Made by a program: the position numbers and the translations under genes
The notes under the pieces: model-generated
Told to the model about the DNA's origin: nothing
The model's database searches: none
What the model saw: only the letters and a program-made list of their open reading frames with translations
In this document: one piece after another, positions 1-6,516 of the stretch
Position numbering within the stretch: the first letter of the stretch is position 1
How the letters are laid out: every line of letters starts with the position of its first letter
Assembly (NCBI GenBank): GCA_023442755.1
Contig: JAEZXS010000269.1
Location: forward strand, 1-7,439
Length of the DNA: 7,439 nucleotides
Reading direction: 5' to 3'
Origin: Pseudomonadota bacterium
GTDB taxonomy: Bacteria > Desulfobacterota > Syntrophobacteria > Syntrophobacterales > Syntrophobacteraceae

Positions 1-971
1 GGATAGGCAGGCCGGTTCAGGAACCCTGCGCCGGTTCCGGCCGTGTGCGATCGACCCCGTCACATACGGCATATTTGAAAATCGCCGAGGGCTGCGGCAA
101 CTCCTGTTCTTTCTGCATCATCCCGCACCTCCGCGGCCCACTCAGAAGCCGCGCCGAAGCCGACGTCCTTGCCGAAGCCGCGGCGCTCGGCAGGGAAGGC
201 GTAAAAGAAATCAACCTGATCGCGCAGGACACCACCGCCTTCGGGCTGGACCGCAACGAGCCGCACGCGTTCGCCCGGCTTCTCGAAAAACTGGACAGTG
301 TGCCGGGAATCGAATGGATTCGCATCCTCTACGCCTATCCGGACCGCATATCCGAGACACTGCTCAGGACAATGGCACAGTCATCCAGGATCGTCCCATA
401 CCTCGACGTCCCCATCCAACACAGCGTTCCTCGCATTCTGGCCGCCATGGGGAGGCCTGCCGAAGACCCCGCCGGAATTATCGATACGATCCGATCCATT
501 CTGCCTCAGGTCGCCCTGCGCACCTCGCTCATGGTGGGATTTCCCGGCGAGACTGCGGCCGATTTCAAGCGCCTCGTCGCCTTTATGGAACAGACCCGGT
601 TCGACCACGCCGGGGTCTTTGCATTCTCGCCGGAAACCGGCACCAGGGCCGCCAGGCACGAGAGGCGCCCCGGCAGGAAGGTTGCCGAAAGCAGGCGCGC
701 CGCCCTGCTCGAAGCTCAAAGGGAAATCTCCGCCCGCAAGCTCGAAGACAAAATTGACCGGCTCCTGCCGGTCCTCATCGAAGGATATCATCCGGAAACC
801 GATCTGCTCCTTTCGGGAAGACTTTCTACCCAGGCGCCCGAAGTGGATGGGAGCGTAATTATCACCGCAGGATCGGCCGAAGGGGGCCGGATTCGCATGG
901 TCAGGATCACCGCCGCCCACGAGTACGATCTTGAGGGGGTCATCATGGAGGGCCCCGGACAGGCCGCATGA
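1..971 (+). CDS. rimO: Ribosomal protein S12 methylthiotransferase RimO (5' end missing)
   Basis: RimO is a cytoplasmic radical-SAM enzyme that adds a methylthio group to a conserved aspartate of ribosomal protein S12. Seen here: the reading frame is open from base 3 through the left edge, so the N-terminal Fe-S (UPF0004) domain and the true start lie outside the window; the GTG at 45 is internal. The radical-SAM cluster motif CxxxCxxC has its cysteine codons at 93, 105 and 114, inside the family block HTAYLKIAEGC followed by an IPHLRGPLRSR stretch. Further RimO hallmarks follow: RILYAYPDRI, PYLDVPIQHS and MVGFPGET. The last ~65 residues, from about base 760, fit the TRAM domain that recognises the substrate. 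MiaB is the close paralogue, but the AYLKIAEGC and LYAYPDR blocks favour RimO. Stop TGA at 969-971; no terminator is evident before ligD. Confidence 0.93.
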   Translation, partial: IGRPVQEPCAGSGRVRSTPSHTAYLKIAEGCGNSCSFCIIPHLRGPLRSRAEADVLAEAAALGREGVKEINLIAQDTTAFGLDRNEPHAFARLLEKLDSVPGIEWIRILYAYPDRISETLLRTMAQSSRIVPYLDVPIQHSVPRILAAMGRPAEDPAGIIDTIRSILPQVALRTSLMVGFPGETAADFKRLVAFMEQTRFDHAGVFAFSPETGTRAARHERRPGRKVAESRRAALLEAQREISARKLEDKIDRLLPVLIEGYHPETDLLLSGRLSTQAPEVDGSVIITAGSAEGGRIRMVRITAAHEYDLEGVIMEGPGQAA

Positions 972-1062
972 AAATGGTTCCTGTCGGTGTGCGCAGGATC
1001 GGGAGTGACTACGATATTAGTGGAGATACTTACAACACGGCACACTGCGGGAGCCCTGACCG

Positions 1063-3738
1063 GTGCAACAGGAAAAACTGGACAAATATCGAGACAAACG
1101 GCACTTCGAACGGACGCCGGAACCGGCGGGGCACGTCGAACCAAGCGAAGCCGGCCGCCTTTACGTAATCCAGAAGCATGCGGCCAGTCATCTGCACTAC
1201 GATCTCCGCCTCGAACTGGACGGGGTGCTCAAGAGTTGGGCCGTGCCGAAGGGACCGAGCCTGAACCCTGCCGACAAGAGGCTGGCGGTCCACGTGGAAG
1301 ACCATCCGATCGACTATGGCTCCTTTGAGGGAACCATACCGGAAGGCGAATACGGCGGCGGCACGGTGATGCTCTGGGACCGCGGCAGGTGGGAGCCGGA
1401 GGGGGACCCCAACGAAGGATACGCCAAGGGAAACCTGAAATTCAGAATTATCGGTGAGAAACTGAGGGGGAGTTGGGTGCTCGCCCGCATGAAGGGCGAT
1501 CCGGGAGAAGGGGGAAAGAACTGGCTGCTGATAAAGCACCGCGATGAGACCGCCATCTCGGGGAGTGGACCGAACCCGGTCGAACAGATGGACCGGAGTG
1601 TTTCAACAGGTCGGACGATGCAGGAGATCGCCGACGAGCAGGCAAGCGTCTGGCACGACAAGGAAGCAACACAGCTTGCCGAAAACAGCTCCTTGACCGC
1701 TCCGAAATCTGAAAGAACCAAAACAGCGAAAGCGAAATCCCCCCGTCGGAAGAAAACGGACCCGTTCGCACTTCCCGGCGCCCGCCCTGCCCCCTTGCCT
1801 GCCACCTTCCGCCCCGAACTGGCCACTCTCGTCAGTAAGCCGCCTGAAGGGGATAACTGGCTCCACGAAATAAAATATGACGGCTACCGCATCCTGTGCG
1901 TCGTCTCGGGGAAATCAGCCCGGCTGATTTCGCGAAACGGCAACGACTGGACCCAGAAGTTCCCGGGGATAGCAGATGGAGCATCGCGTCTCGATATCGA
2001 CAGCGGAATTCTCGATGGCGAAGTGGTCGTCGTCGATCCGGCGGGGCGAACGGACTTCCAGGCACTGCAAAACATTCTGAAAGGCATCCGGTCCGGCAGG
2101 CTGGTTTTCTACGCATTTGACCTGCCGTACTATAACGGCTACGATCTTACCCAGACCCCGCTCGTAGAACGCAAGAAGATTTTGCAGCAGATGCTCGCAA
2201 ACCAGCCCCGCAACGGATCGACCCTGCTCTACACGGACCATATCTTCGGGCAGGGCGGGACGGTGTTCGGCCAGGCCTGCCGCTTCGCCCTGGAGGGCGT
2301 CATATCCAAGCAAGTCGACAGCTCCTACCAGCAAAAGCGCACGCGCAACTGGCTGAAGGTAAAGTGCTACCTGCGGCAGGAATTCGTGGTGGGCGGCTTC
2401 ACCGAACCCGGCGGTTCTCGAACCGGCTTTGGGGCCCTCCTGGTAGGATATTACAACCCGGACCGCCGGCTCATTTTCGCCGGCAGGGTCGGCACGGGCT
2501 TCAACGACCGGACCCTGAAGGACATATATGCCCGTCTTACTCCGATCGAGACCGGCAACTCCCCTTTCGTGAATCCCCCAACCGGATATGAGGCCAAAGG
2601 CGTTCACTGGATCACGCCCGAACTGGTCGCCGAGATCGAATTCGGTTCCTGGACGGATGAGGGTATTCTTCGCCATCCTTCCTTCAAGGGACTGCGGGAT
2701 GACAGAGACCCTACGGAAATCGTACGCGAGACCCCGGAAGGTGCGCCGCCCGAGCCCTCGGAACAGAACGACGAGAGCACGGCATCACCGGCCCGCCAGG
2801 CGGCATCCGCCCGGTGGGCCAGGGGGACAGGCGATCCCGGCGCCGTAAATATTTCCAACCCAGATCGCCTGCTCTATTCCGAACAGCTTATTACAAAACG
2901 CGAACTTGCCGATTACTACGTCGATATTGCGGAGTGGATTCTTCCGAACCTGGTCGGGCGCCCCTTGACGCTGGTGCGATGCCCGGAAGGATGGGAAAAG
3001 GAGTGTTTCTACCAGAAACACCTCGGAGACACCGCATCGTCCGTACTGCGATCGATCCCGGTGCTGGAGAAGAACGGGCTGGAGAGCTACAGCGTCATAG
3101 AGAACATGGCAGGACTGATCGCCCTCGTTCAAGTCGGCACGCTCGAAATTCACGTCTGGGGCTGCCGCGAGAAGAAAATCGAGCAACCGGACATGATGGT
3201 TTTCGACCTCGATCCCGACCCCGGCGTACCATGGGACAGGATGATCCGAAGCGCACGCCTTATGCGCGACAGCCTCTCCGACCTGGGCCTGGAGAGTTTC
3301 CTGAAGACAACAGGCGGCAAAGGGCTTCATGTTGTCACGCCCCTCACCCCGCGCCTGGAATGGGACACGGTGAAGGAGTTTTCCAAGGCGATTGCCGACA
3401 GCCTTGTTCGGGAATTTCCCCGGGAGTACATCGCAACCATGTCCAAGGCGAAGCGCAAGGGGAAAATATTCATCGACTTTCTTCGCAACGGGCGGGGGGC
3501 GACGAGCATTGCAGCCTTTTCCACGAGGGCCAGGAGCGGCGCTCCTGTCGCCGCCCCCATAGGCTGGGATGAACTCACGGAAGACCTCAGGCCGGATGCG
3601 TTCAACATCCGAAACATCCGCCAGAGGCTCTCATCTCTCAGGAAAGACCCCTGGGAAGACTATTTCAAAGTCCGCCAGACGATTACGGCAAAGATGCTGA
3701 AGAAGATGGGGATCAATGGCGGCAAGAGCCGCCAATAA
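1063..3738 (+). CDS. ligD: Multifunctional ATP-dependent DNA ligase D (PE-LIG-POL)
   Basis: LigD is the end-joining enzyme of bacterial NHEJ, processing, filling and sealing broken ends, normally with Ku. The protein is 891 aa in three parts. The 3'-phosphoesterase domain (about 1-160) has H39, H45, D47, R49, H81 and Y85, a constant -3 offset from the Pseudomonas aeruginosa residues. A Lys/Arg-rich linker (about 165-245) follows. The ligase domain (about 246-556) has the adenylated lysine K271 in KYDGYR, LDGE at 317-320, EGVISK at 411-416, WLKVK at 430-434 and a C-terminal OB fold. A low-complexity linker (about 557-592) leads to the primase-like polymerase domain, with H697, D715, D717, T750, H756 and D805, a constant +46 offset. 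GTG start chosen because the next residues match the family N-terminus (YRDKRHFERTPEPAG) and GGGAG lies 9 bases upstream. No Ku gene is in view. All key positions are kept except Ser to Thr at 750. Confidence 0.96.
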   Translation: MQQEKLDKYRDKRHFERTPEPAGHVEPSEAGRLYVIQKHAASHLHYDLRLELDGVLKSWAVPKGPSLNPADKRLAVHVEDHPIDYGSFEGTIPEGEYGGGTVMLWDRGRWEPEGDPNEGYAKGNLKFRIIGEKLRGSWVLARMKGDPGEGGKNWLLIKHRDETAISGSGPNPVEQMDRSVSTGRTMQEIADEQASVWHDKEATQLAENSSLTAPKSERTKTAKAKSPRRKKTDPFALPGARPAPLPATFRPELATLVSKPPEGDNWLHEIKYDGYRILCVVSGKSARLISRNGNDWTQKFPGIADGASRLDIDSGILDGEVVVVDPAGRTDFQALQNILKGIRSGRLVFYAFDLPYYNGYDLTQTPLVERKKILQQMLANQPRNGSTLLYTDHIFGQGGTVFGQACRFALEGVISKQVDSSYQQKRTRNWLKVKCYLRQEFVVGGFTEPGGSRTGFGALLVGYYNPDRRLIFAGRVGTGFNDRTLKDIYARLTPIETGNSPFVNPPTGYEAKGVHWITPELVAEIEFGSWTDEGILRHPSFKGLRDDRDPTEIVRETPEGAPPEPSEQNDESTASPARQAASARWARGTGDPGAVNISNPDRLLYSEQLITKRELADYYVDIAEWILPNLVGRPLTLVRCPEGWEKECFYQKHLGDTASSVLRSIPVLEKNGLESYSVIENMAGLIALVQVGTLEIHVWGCREKKIEQPDMMVFDLDPDPGVPWDRMIRSARLMRDSLSDLGLESFLKTTGGKGLHVVTPLTPRLEWDTVKEFSKAIADSLVREFPREYIATMSKAKRKGKIFIDFLRNGRGATSIAAFSTRARSGAPVAAPIGWDELTEDLRPDAFNIRNIRQRLSSLRKDPWEDYFKVRQTITAKMLKKMGINGGKSRQ

Positions 3739-3764
3739 CCGACTGTAACAGACCGGAGCGCACG

Positions 3765-5015
3765 ATGAGCGAAAAGCTCACCTTCTTCGTTATTGACGAC
3801 CAGCACACGATGCATAAGCTTGTTGCCCACTTCCTGCGTGAAATGCAACGGAATGAGGAAATCCCGCCTTACAGGATGTATGAAGCCGGTAACGGCCGGG
3901 ACGCGCTCGAAATGCTCCGGCATATGTATGGAAAGATCGAAGGCGCATCCCCATCCCCCGGCTCGGAGGATCCCGAAACCGTCATCGTCCTCTGCGATGT
4001 GGAAATGGAGCCGCTCGGCGGAATCGAACTGGTTAAGTCCTGTTTTGAGCACAATGCGCTACGAAATCTCAACTTCATCATGATGACCGACAATCCGGAA
4101 ATCGGCCTCATAAGTGAGATCGGGGAACTCGGCGTTACCAGCATTATGGTCAAACCGATAGCCGAGTACAAGCTCTCCGAACTAGTCCAGGGGATACTGA
4201 AGGTTGCGCCGCTGAACGCGCGGTACCGGGAGGCAAAACGTCTCATCGAGGACAAGGAATATGATCGGGCACTGCAGATCATCTCGGAGTCCGCACCCAA
4301 ATCCGCCGGTGTGCGATGGAACCTTCTCCGCGGCTGCGCCTACCTGGGGCTCAATAATGCGGAAAGGGCCGAGAACGAATTCCGGTCGGCGGAAATAGGC
4401 GCCCATATCGCTTCCGTTCTTGCGCTTAGACATCTCGTCGAGTTGTATGAAATCGAGGGAAATACGCAGAAAGAAATAGAAGCCCTCAGCGAACTCACGC
4501 AAATGGCCCCGAACAACCTGGACCGCCGGGTCAAACTGGCCAGACTCCTCACGGAAGTAGATCGCTTCGTCGAGGCGAAAAGCGTCCTGGAGGCGCTCAC
4601 GAAAACCCACCTCAATACGGAAGCGCAGTTCCAGGTGGCGCGGCTTTTCGAGAAAAGCGGGTGCGCCGAAGAAGCGGCTGAATTGCGGACAAGAGCCATA
4701 AAACAGCACATCGACGATTATGTAATCTGCAACAGGATGGCCATCGAGTTGCGGAGGCAGGGAAGGCACGAGCAGGCGGAAGCCTGCTACCAGGAAATCA
4801 TCGCCGTTCATCCAGAGCAGGAAATCATCTGGTTCAACCGCGGAGTCAACCTAAGTGCATGGGGCAGGCAGAAAAAGGATATGGCGCTGCTGGAAAGGGC
4901 GCGGAACTGCTTTATGGAAGCCCTGCAGATCGTCCCCGGATTCTCCGATGCCACAAACGCCCTGGAACACGCAACAAATGAAATCAGGGAAATTTCAAGA
5001 GCAAGAATAAGATAG
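3765..5015 (+). CDS. Response regulator: receiver domain fused to TPR repeats
   Basis: A 416-aa cytoplasmic signalling protein with no DNA-binding or enzymatic output domain. Residues about 4-145 form a CheY-like receiver: acidic pair D11-D12, phospho-acceptor D78 (VLCDVEM), switch threonine T108 and conserved K130 before a proline (MVKP). A Pro/Ser/Gly-rich insertion at about 57-72 lengthens the receiver. From about 150 to the end the sequence is helical, with roughly six or seven degenerate TPR units (for example 252-283, 319-350 and 353-391), a fold that usually binds partner proteins. The likely role is a phosphorylation-controlled scaffold; the partner and cognate kinase are unknown and no kinase is in the window. 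ATG start with GGAG at 3755-3758, six bases upstream. It begins 26 bases after the ligD stop, so co-transcription with ligD is likely. All receiver active-site residues are present, so it should be phosphorylatable. Confidence 0.9.
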   Translation: MSEKLTFFVIDDQHTMHKLVAHFLREMQRNEEIPPYRMYEAGNGRDALEMLRHMYGKIEGASPSPGSEDPETVIVLCDVEMEPLGGIELVKSCFEHNALRNLNFIMMTDNPEIGLISEIGELGVTSIMVKPIAEYKLSELVQGILKVAPLNARYREAKRLIEDKEYDRALQIISESAPKSAGVRWNLLRGCAYLGLNNAERAENEFRSAEIGAHIASVLALRHLVELYEIEGNTQKEIEALSELTQMAPNNLDRRVKLARLLTEVDRFVEAKSVLEALTKTHLNTEAQFQVARLFEKSGCAEEAAELRTRAIKQHIDDYVICNRMAIELRRQGRHEQAEACYQEIIAVHPEQEIIWFNRGVNLSAWGRQKKDMALLERARNCFMEALQIVPGFSDATNALEHATNEIREISRARIR

Positions 5016-5030
5016 CCGGCCCCAATCTTT

Positions 5031-5061
5031 TTGACACGCCCTCACAATATACAACTACATT
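5031..5061 (+). promoter_or_regulatory. Candidate sigma-70 promoter for the HDOD/GGDEF pair
   Basis: TTGACA at 5031-5036 is a perfect -35 hexamer just after the receiver-TPR gene. The best-spaced -10 is TACATT (5056-5061, spacer 19, four of six matches). A better -10, TATACT (5072-5077), has no good -35 at 16-18 bases. Position between two genes supports a promoter; the exact boxes are uncertain. Transcription from here would place the inverted repeat at 5092-5150 in the leader RNA. Confidence 0.4.
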
Positions 5062-5091
5062 CCCCCGTGCTTATACTCGCCCCCGGACAAT

Positions 5092-5150
5092 TCGGCATCA
5101 AGGCAGCAGAACCGCGAAAATGTTCTAAGGAAAACGTGTATTGATGCCGA
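5092..5150 (+). promoter_or_regulatory. Inverted repeat / possible structured leader RNA
   Basis: TCGGCATCAA (5092-5101) is the exact reverse complement of TTGATGCCGA (5141-5150), giving a 10-base-pair stem around 39 bases. Nested inside, AGAAC (5108-5112) can pair with GTTCT (5122-5126) around a nine-base loop. AAGGA (5127-5131) lies between the inner stem and the outer 3' arm. There is no following U-tract, so it is not an intrinsic terminator. It could be an operator, a protein-binding leader or a cis-regulatory RNA of the HDOD gene. It does not show the conserved GEMM (c-di-GMP-I) riboswitch core as I remember it. The pairing is seen; any function is inference. Confidence 0.45.
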
Positions 5151-5169
5151 TTTCAGTTCAGAAAACGTG
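5116..5169 (+). repeat. Three short direct copies of GAAAAYGTK
   Basis: GAAAACGTG occurs exactly twice, at 5130-5138 and 5161-5169, 31 bases apart (about three DNA turns). A near copy, GAAAATGTT, is at 5116-5124. The copies lie within and just after the inverted repeat in the leader of the HDOD gene. Helical phasing of the exact pair could fit a dimeric DNA-binding regulator, but nine bases is short and chance is not excluded. Confidence 0.3.
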
Positions 5170-5253
5170 AAGTTTGCGGAGCAGCCTGTTGCATGCAGCG
5201 GCCGGCTGGAAACAGAAACATGGAATCACTTAATCATCGACGGTGTGGATTTC

Positions 5254-6516
5254 ATGGGAAGATTGAGCATCGATCAGTTAAAGCCGGGTATGGTGGTCGG
5301 AGAGGACCTTGTGGGCACCAACGGCCGTTTTCTTCTCGGGAAGGGTGTTTCCCTGACCGATAAGCATCTTCGCGTCCTGAAGATGTGGGGCGTCATGGAT
5401 GCTGAAATAGACGGGGTCTCCGCCAGCGATGTTGAATCGGATAACATGGCAACCTTCGATGCGGCTTTGCTCAAGGAGGCCATCTGGCAAACGCGGCAGC
5501 GATTCCGGAACTGCGACATGAACCATCCGGCGCTCCGGGAGCTTTTTCGCCTGTGCTCGCTGCGGAAGGCAAGGAACATGACACAGGAGCAGCCGAGGGA
5601 ACGCATCGTACGTCTGACCTGTGTTTCAAGCAATGGAGAAGAAAAGAAAAGGACCAGGCTGCCCCAGGTCAACCCGCACAGTCTGCTTCATGAAGGAATC
5701 AAGCTGCCGTCGCTGCCGGCCATTTTCATGCAGATTCAGGATGTGATAAACAACCCGCGCAGTTCGGCCCACAGCATCGCCAATGTCATCGGCAAGGACA
5801 CCGGTCTCACCGCCAGGCTGCTGCAACTGGTCAACAGTACCTTCTACGGCTTTCCCTCCAAGATCGATTCACTGTCGAGAGCCGTCACCATAGTCGGGAC
5901 CAAGCAACTGAGCACCCTCGCCCTTGGCGTAACCCTTGTAAGCGTCTTCAAAAACATCCCCCAGGCTCTGATCGATCTCAAGTCCTTCTGGAAACACAGT
6001 CTCGGATGCGCCATACTTTCCAGGTCCCTGGCCAAAATCAAAAATATCGCCAATACGGAGCGCCTGTTCCTGGGAGGACTGGTTCACGATATCGGGAGAA
6101 TGATCGTCTACGGGTACCTGGCCGAACACGCCAGGGAGGCTCTGGAGCGGGCGAGGAACGACTCCATGTACCTGATGAGCGCCGAGGTGGAGGTGATGGG
6201 GTTCGCCCACCAGTCCATCGGATCTTTGCTGCTAAAGAAATGGCGACTGCCGTTGACTTTGGAGAGCATCGTCCGGTACCATCACGAGCCCATGAAATCG
6301 AAGCAGCCGATGGATTCGGCAATCGTGCACATGGCCGATCTGATAACCAATGCTTTGGAAGTGGGCTCGAGCGGAGAACGCCTCGTTCCGGAAATCGATA
6401 CCCAGGCATGGGAGACGCTGGGTGTTCCGATCAGTATACTCGGCCCGACCATCACCGAACTGGACGATCAGATCAGTGAAGTAAGCAGACTCTTTTTTCT
6501 CGAAGGACAGGCTTGA
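5254..6516 (+). CDS. HDOD-domain signalling protein with intact HD metal ligands
   Basis: A predicted soluble 420-aa protein. Residues about 4-55 form an N-terminal module (LSIDQLKPGMVVGEDL, then NGRFLLGKG and LRVLKMWGV) like that preceding HDOD or HD-GYP domains. A variable linker precedes an HDOD domain from about 149 (IKLPSLPAIFMQIQDV). HDOD proteins usually act in signalling without known catalysis and often lack the HD dyad. This one keeps H248, the H278-D279 dyad (VHDIG), H319, H343-H344 and D362, the pattern of HD-superfamily metal ligands; no GYP motif follows, so it is not an HD-GYP phosphodiesterase. ATG at 5254 was chosen because family-like sequence begins there. The frame stays open upstream to a GTG at 5167 with no recognisable ribosome site, which would add 29 residues without obvious conservation. 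The stop overlaps the next gene's start, tying it to c-di-GMP synthesis. Confidence 0.88.
   Translation: MGRLSIDQLKPGMVVGEDLVGTNGRFLLGKGVSLTDKHLRVLKMWGVMDAEIDGVSASDVESDNMATFDAALLKEAIWQTRQRFRNCDMNHPALRELFRLCSLRKARNMTQEQPRERIVRLTCVSSNGEEKKRTRLPQVNPHSLLHEGIKLPSLPAIFMQIQDVINNPRSSAHSIANVIGKDTGLTARLLQLVNSTFYGFPSKIDSLSRAVTIVGTKQLSTLALGVTLVSVFKNIPQALIDLKSFWKHSLGCAILSRSLAKIKNIANTERLFLGGLVHDIGRMIVYGYLAEHAREALERARNDSMYLMSAEVEVMGFAHQSIGSLLLKKWRLPLTLESIVRYHHEPMKSKQPMDSAIVHMADLITNALEVGSSGERLVPEIDTQAWETLGVPISILGPTITELDDQISEVSRLFFLEGQA
6503..6515 (+). promoter_or_regulatory. Ribosome site and TTGA stop/start overlap
   Basis: AAGGA at 6503-6507 stands five bases before TTG 6513-6515. The HDOD stop TGA (6514-6516) shares bases with that TTG, giving a four-base TTGA junction. 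Site and overlap together decide the unusual TTG start of the cyclase and indicate translational coupling of the two proteins. The next in-frame candidates, GTG in the EEVN stretch and ATG 6603, would cut into the N-terminal helix and lack a well-spaced site. Confidence 0.65.

Noticed and set aside
45..971. rimO start at GTG 45
   Set aside because: The same frame stays open to the left edge and the conserved N-terminal Fe-S domain is missing, so this is an internal codon of a gene cut by the window.
1010..1018. TACGATATT as a -10 element of a ligD promoter
   Set aside because: No acceptable -35 hexamer at 16-19 bases upstream.
980..1048. CGGTGTGC / GCACACTG imperfect inverted repeat between rimO and ligD
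   Set aside because: Six Watson-Crick pairs plus one wobble and one outer pair around a 47-base loop, with no U-tract; too weak to call a terminator or operator.
968..1168. 66-codon ORF starting in an ATGA overlap with the rimO stop
   Set aside because: It runs out of frame 106 bases into the well-supported start of ligD, has no recognisable domain, and its residues look like an off-frame reading of GC-rich sequence.
1915..2676. 253-codon open frame on the - strand inside ligD
   Set aside because: It lies wholly opposite the ligase domain with its conserved motifs; long antisense frames are expected in GC-rich genes, and the translation resembles no family I know.
2814..3572. 252-codon + strand frame inside the ligD polymerase domain
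   Set aside because: A shadow frame, rich in Arg and Pro, lying over the catalytic core of the real reading frame.
5013..5035. GCCGGC followed by a T-run as a terminator after the receiver-TPR gene
   Set aside because: GCCGGC is self-palindromic with no room for a loop, and the T-run is part of the TTGACA region.
5092..5170. c-di-GMP (GEMM) riboswitch before the HDOD/GGDEF genes
   Set aside because: Tempting given the neighbours, but the conserved GEMM core and tetraloop receptor pattern, as I know them, are not visible.
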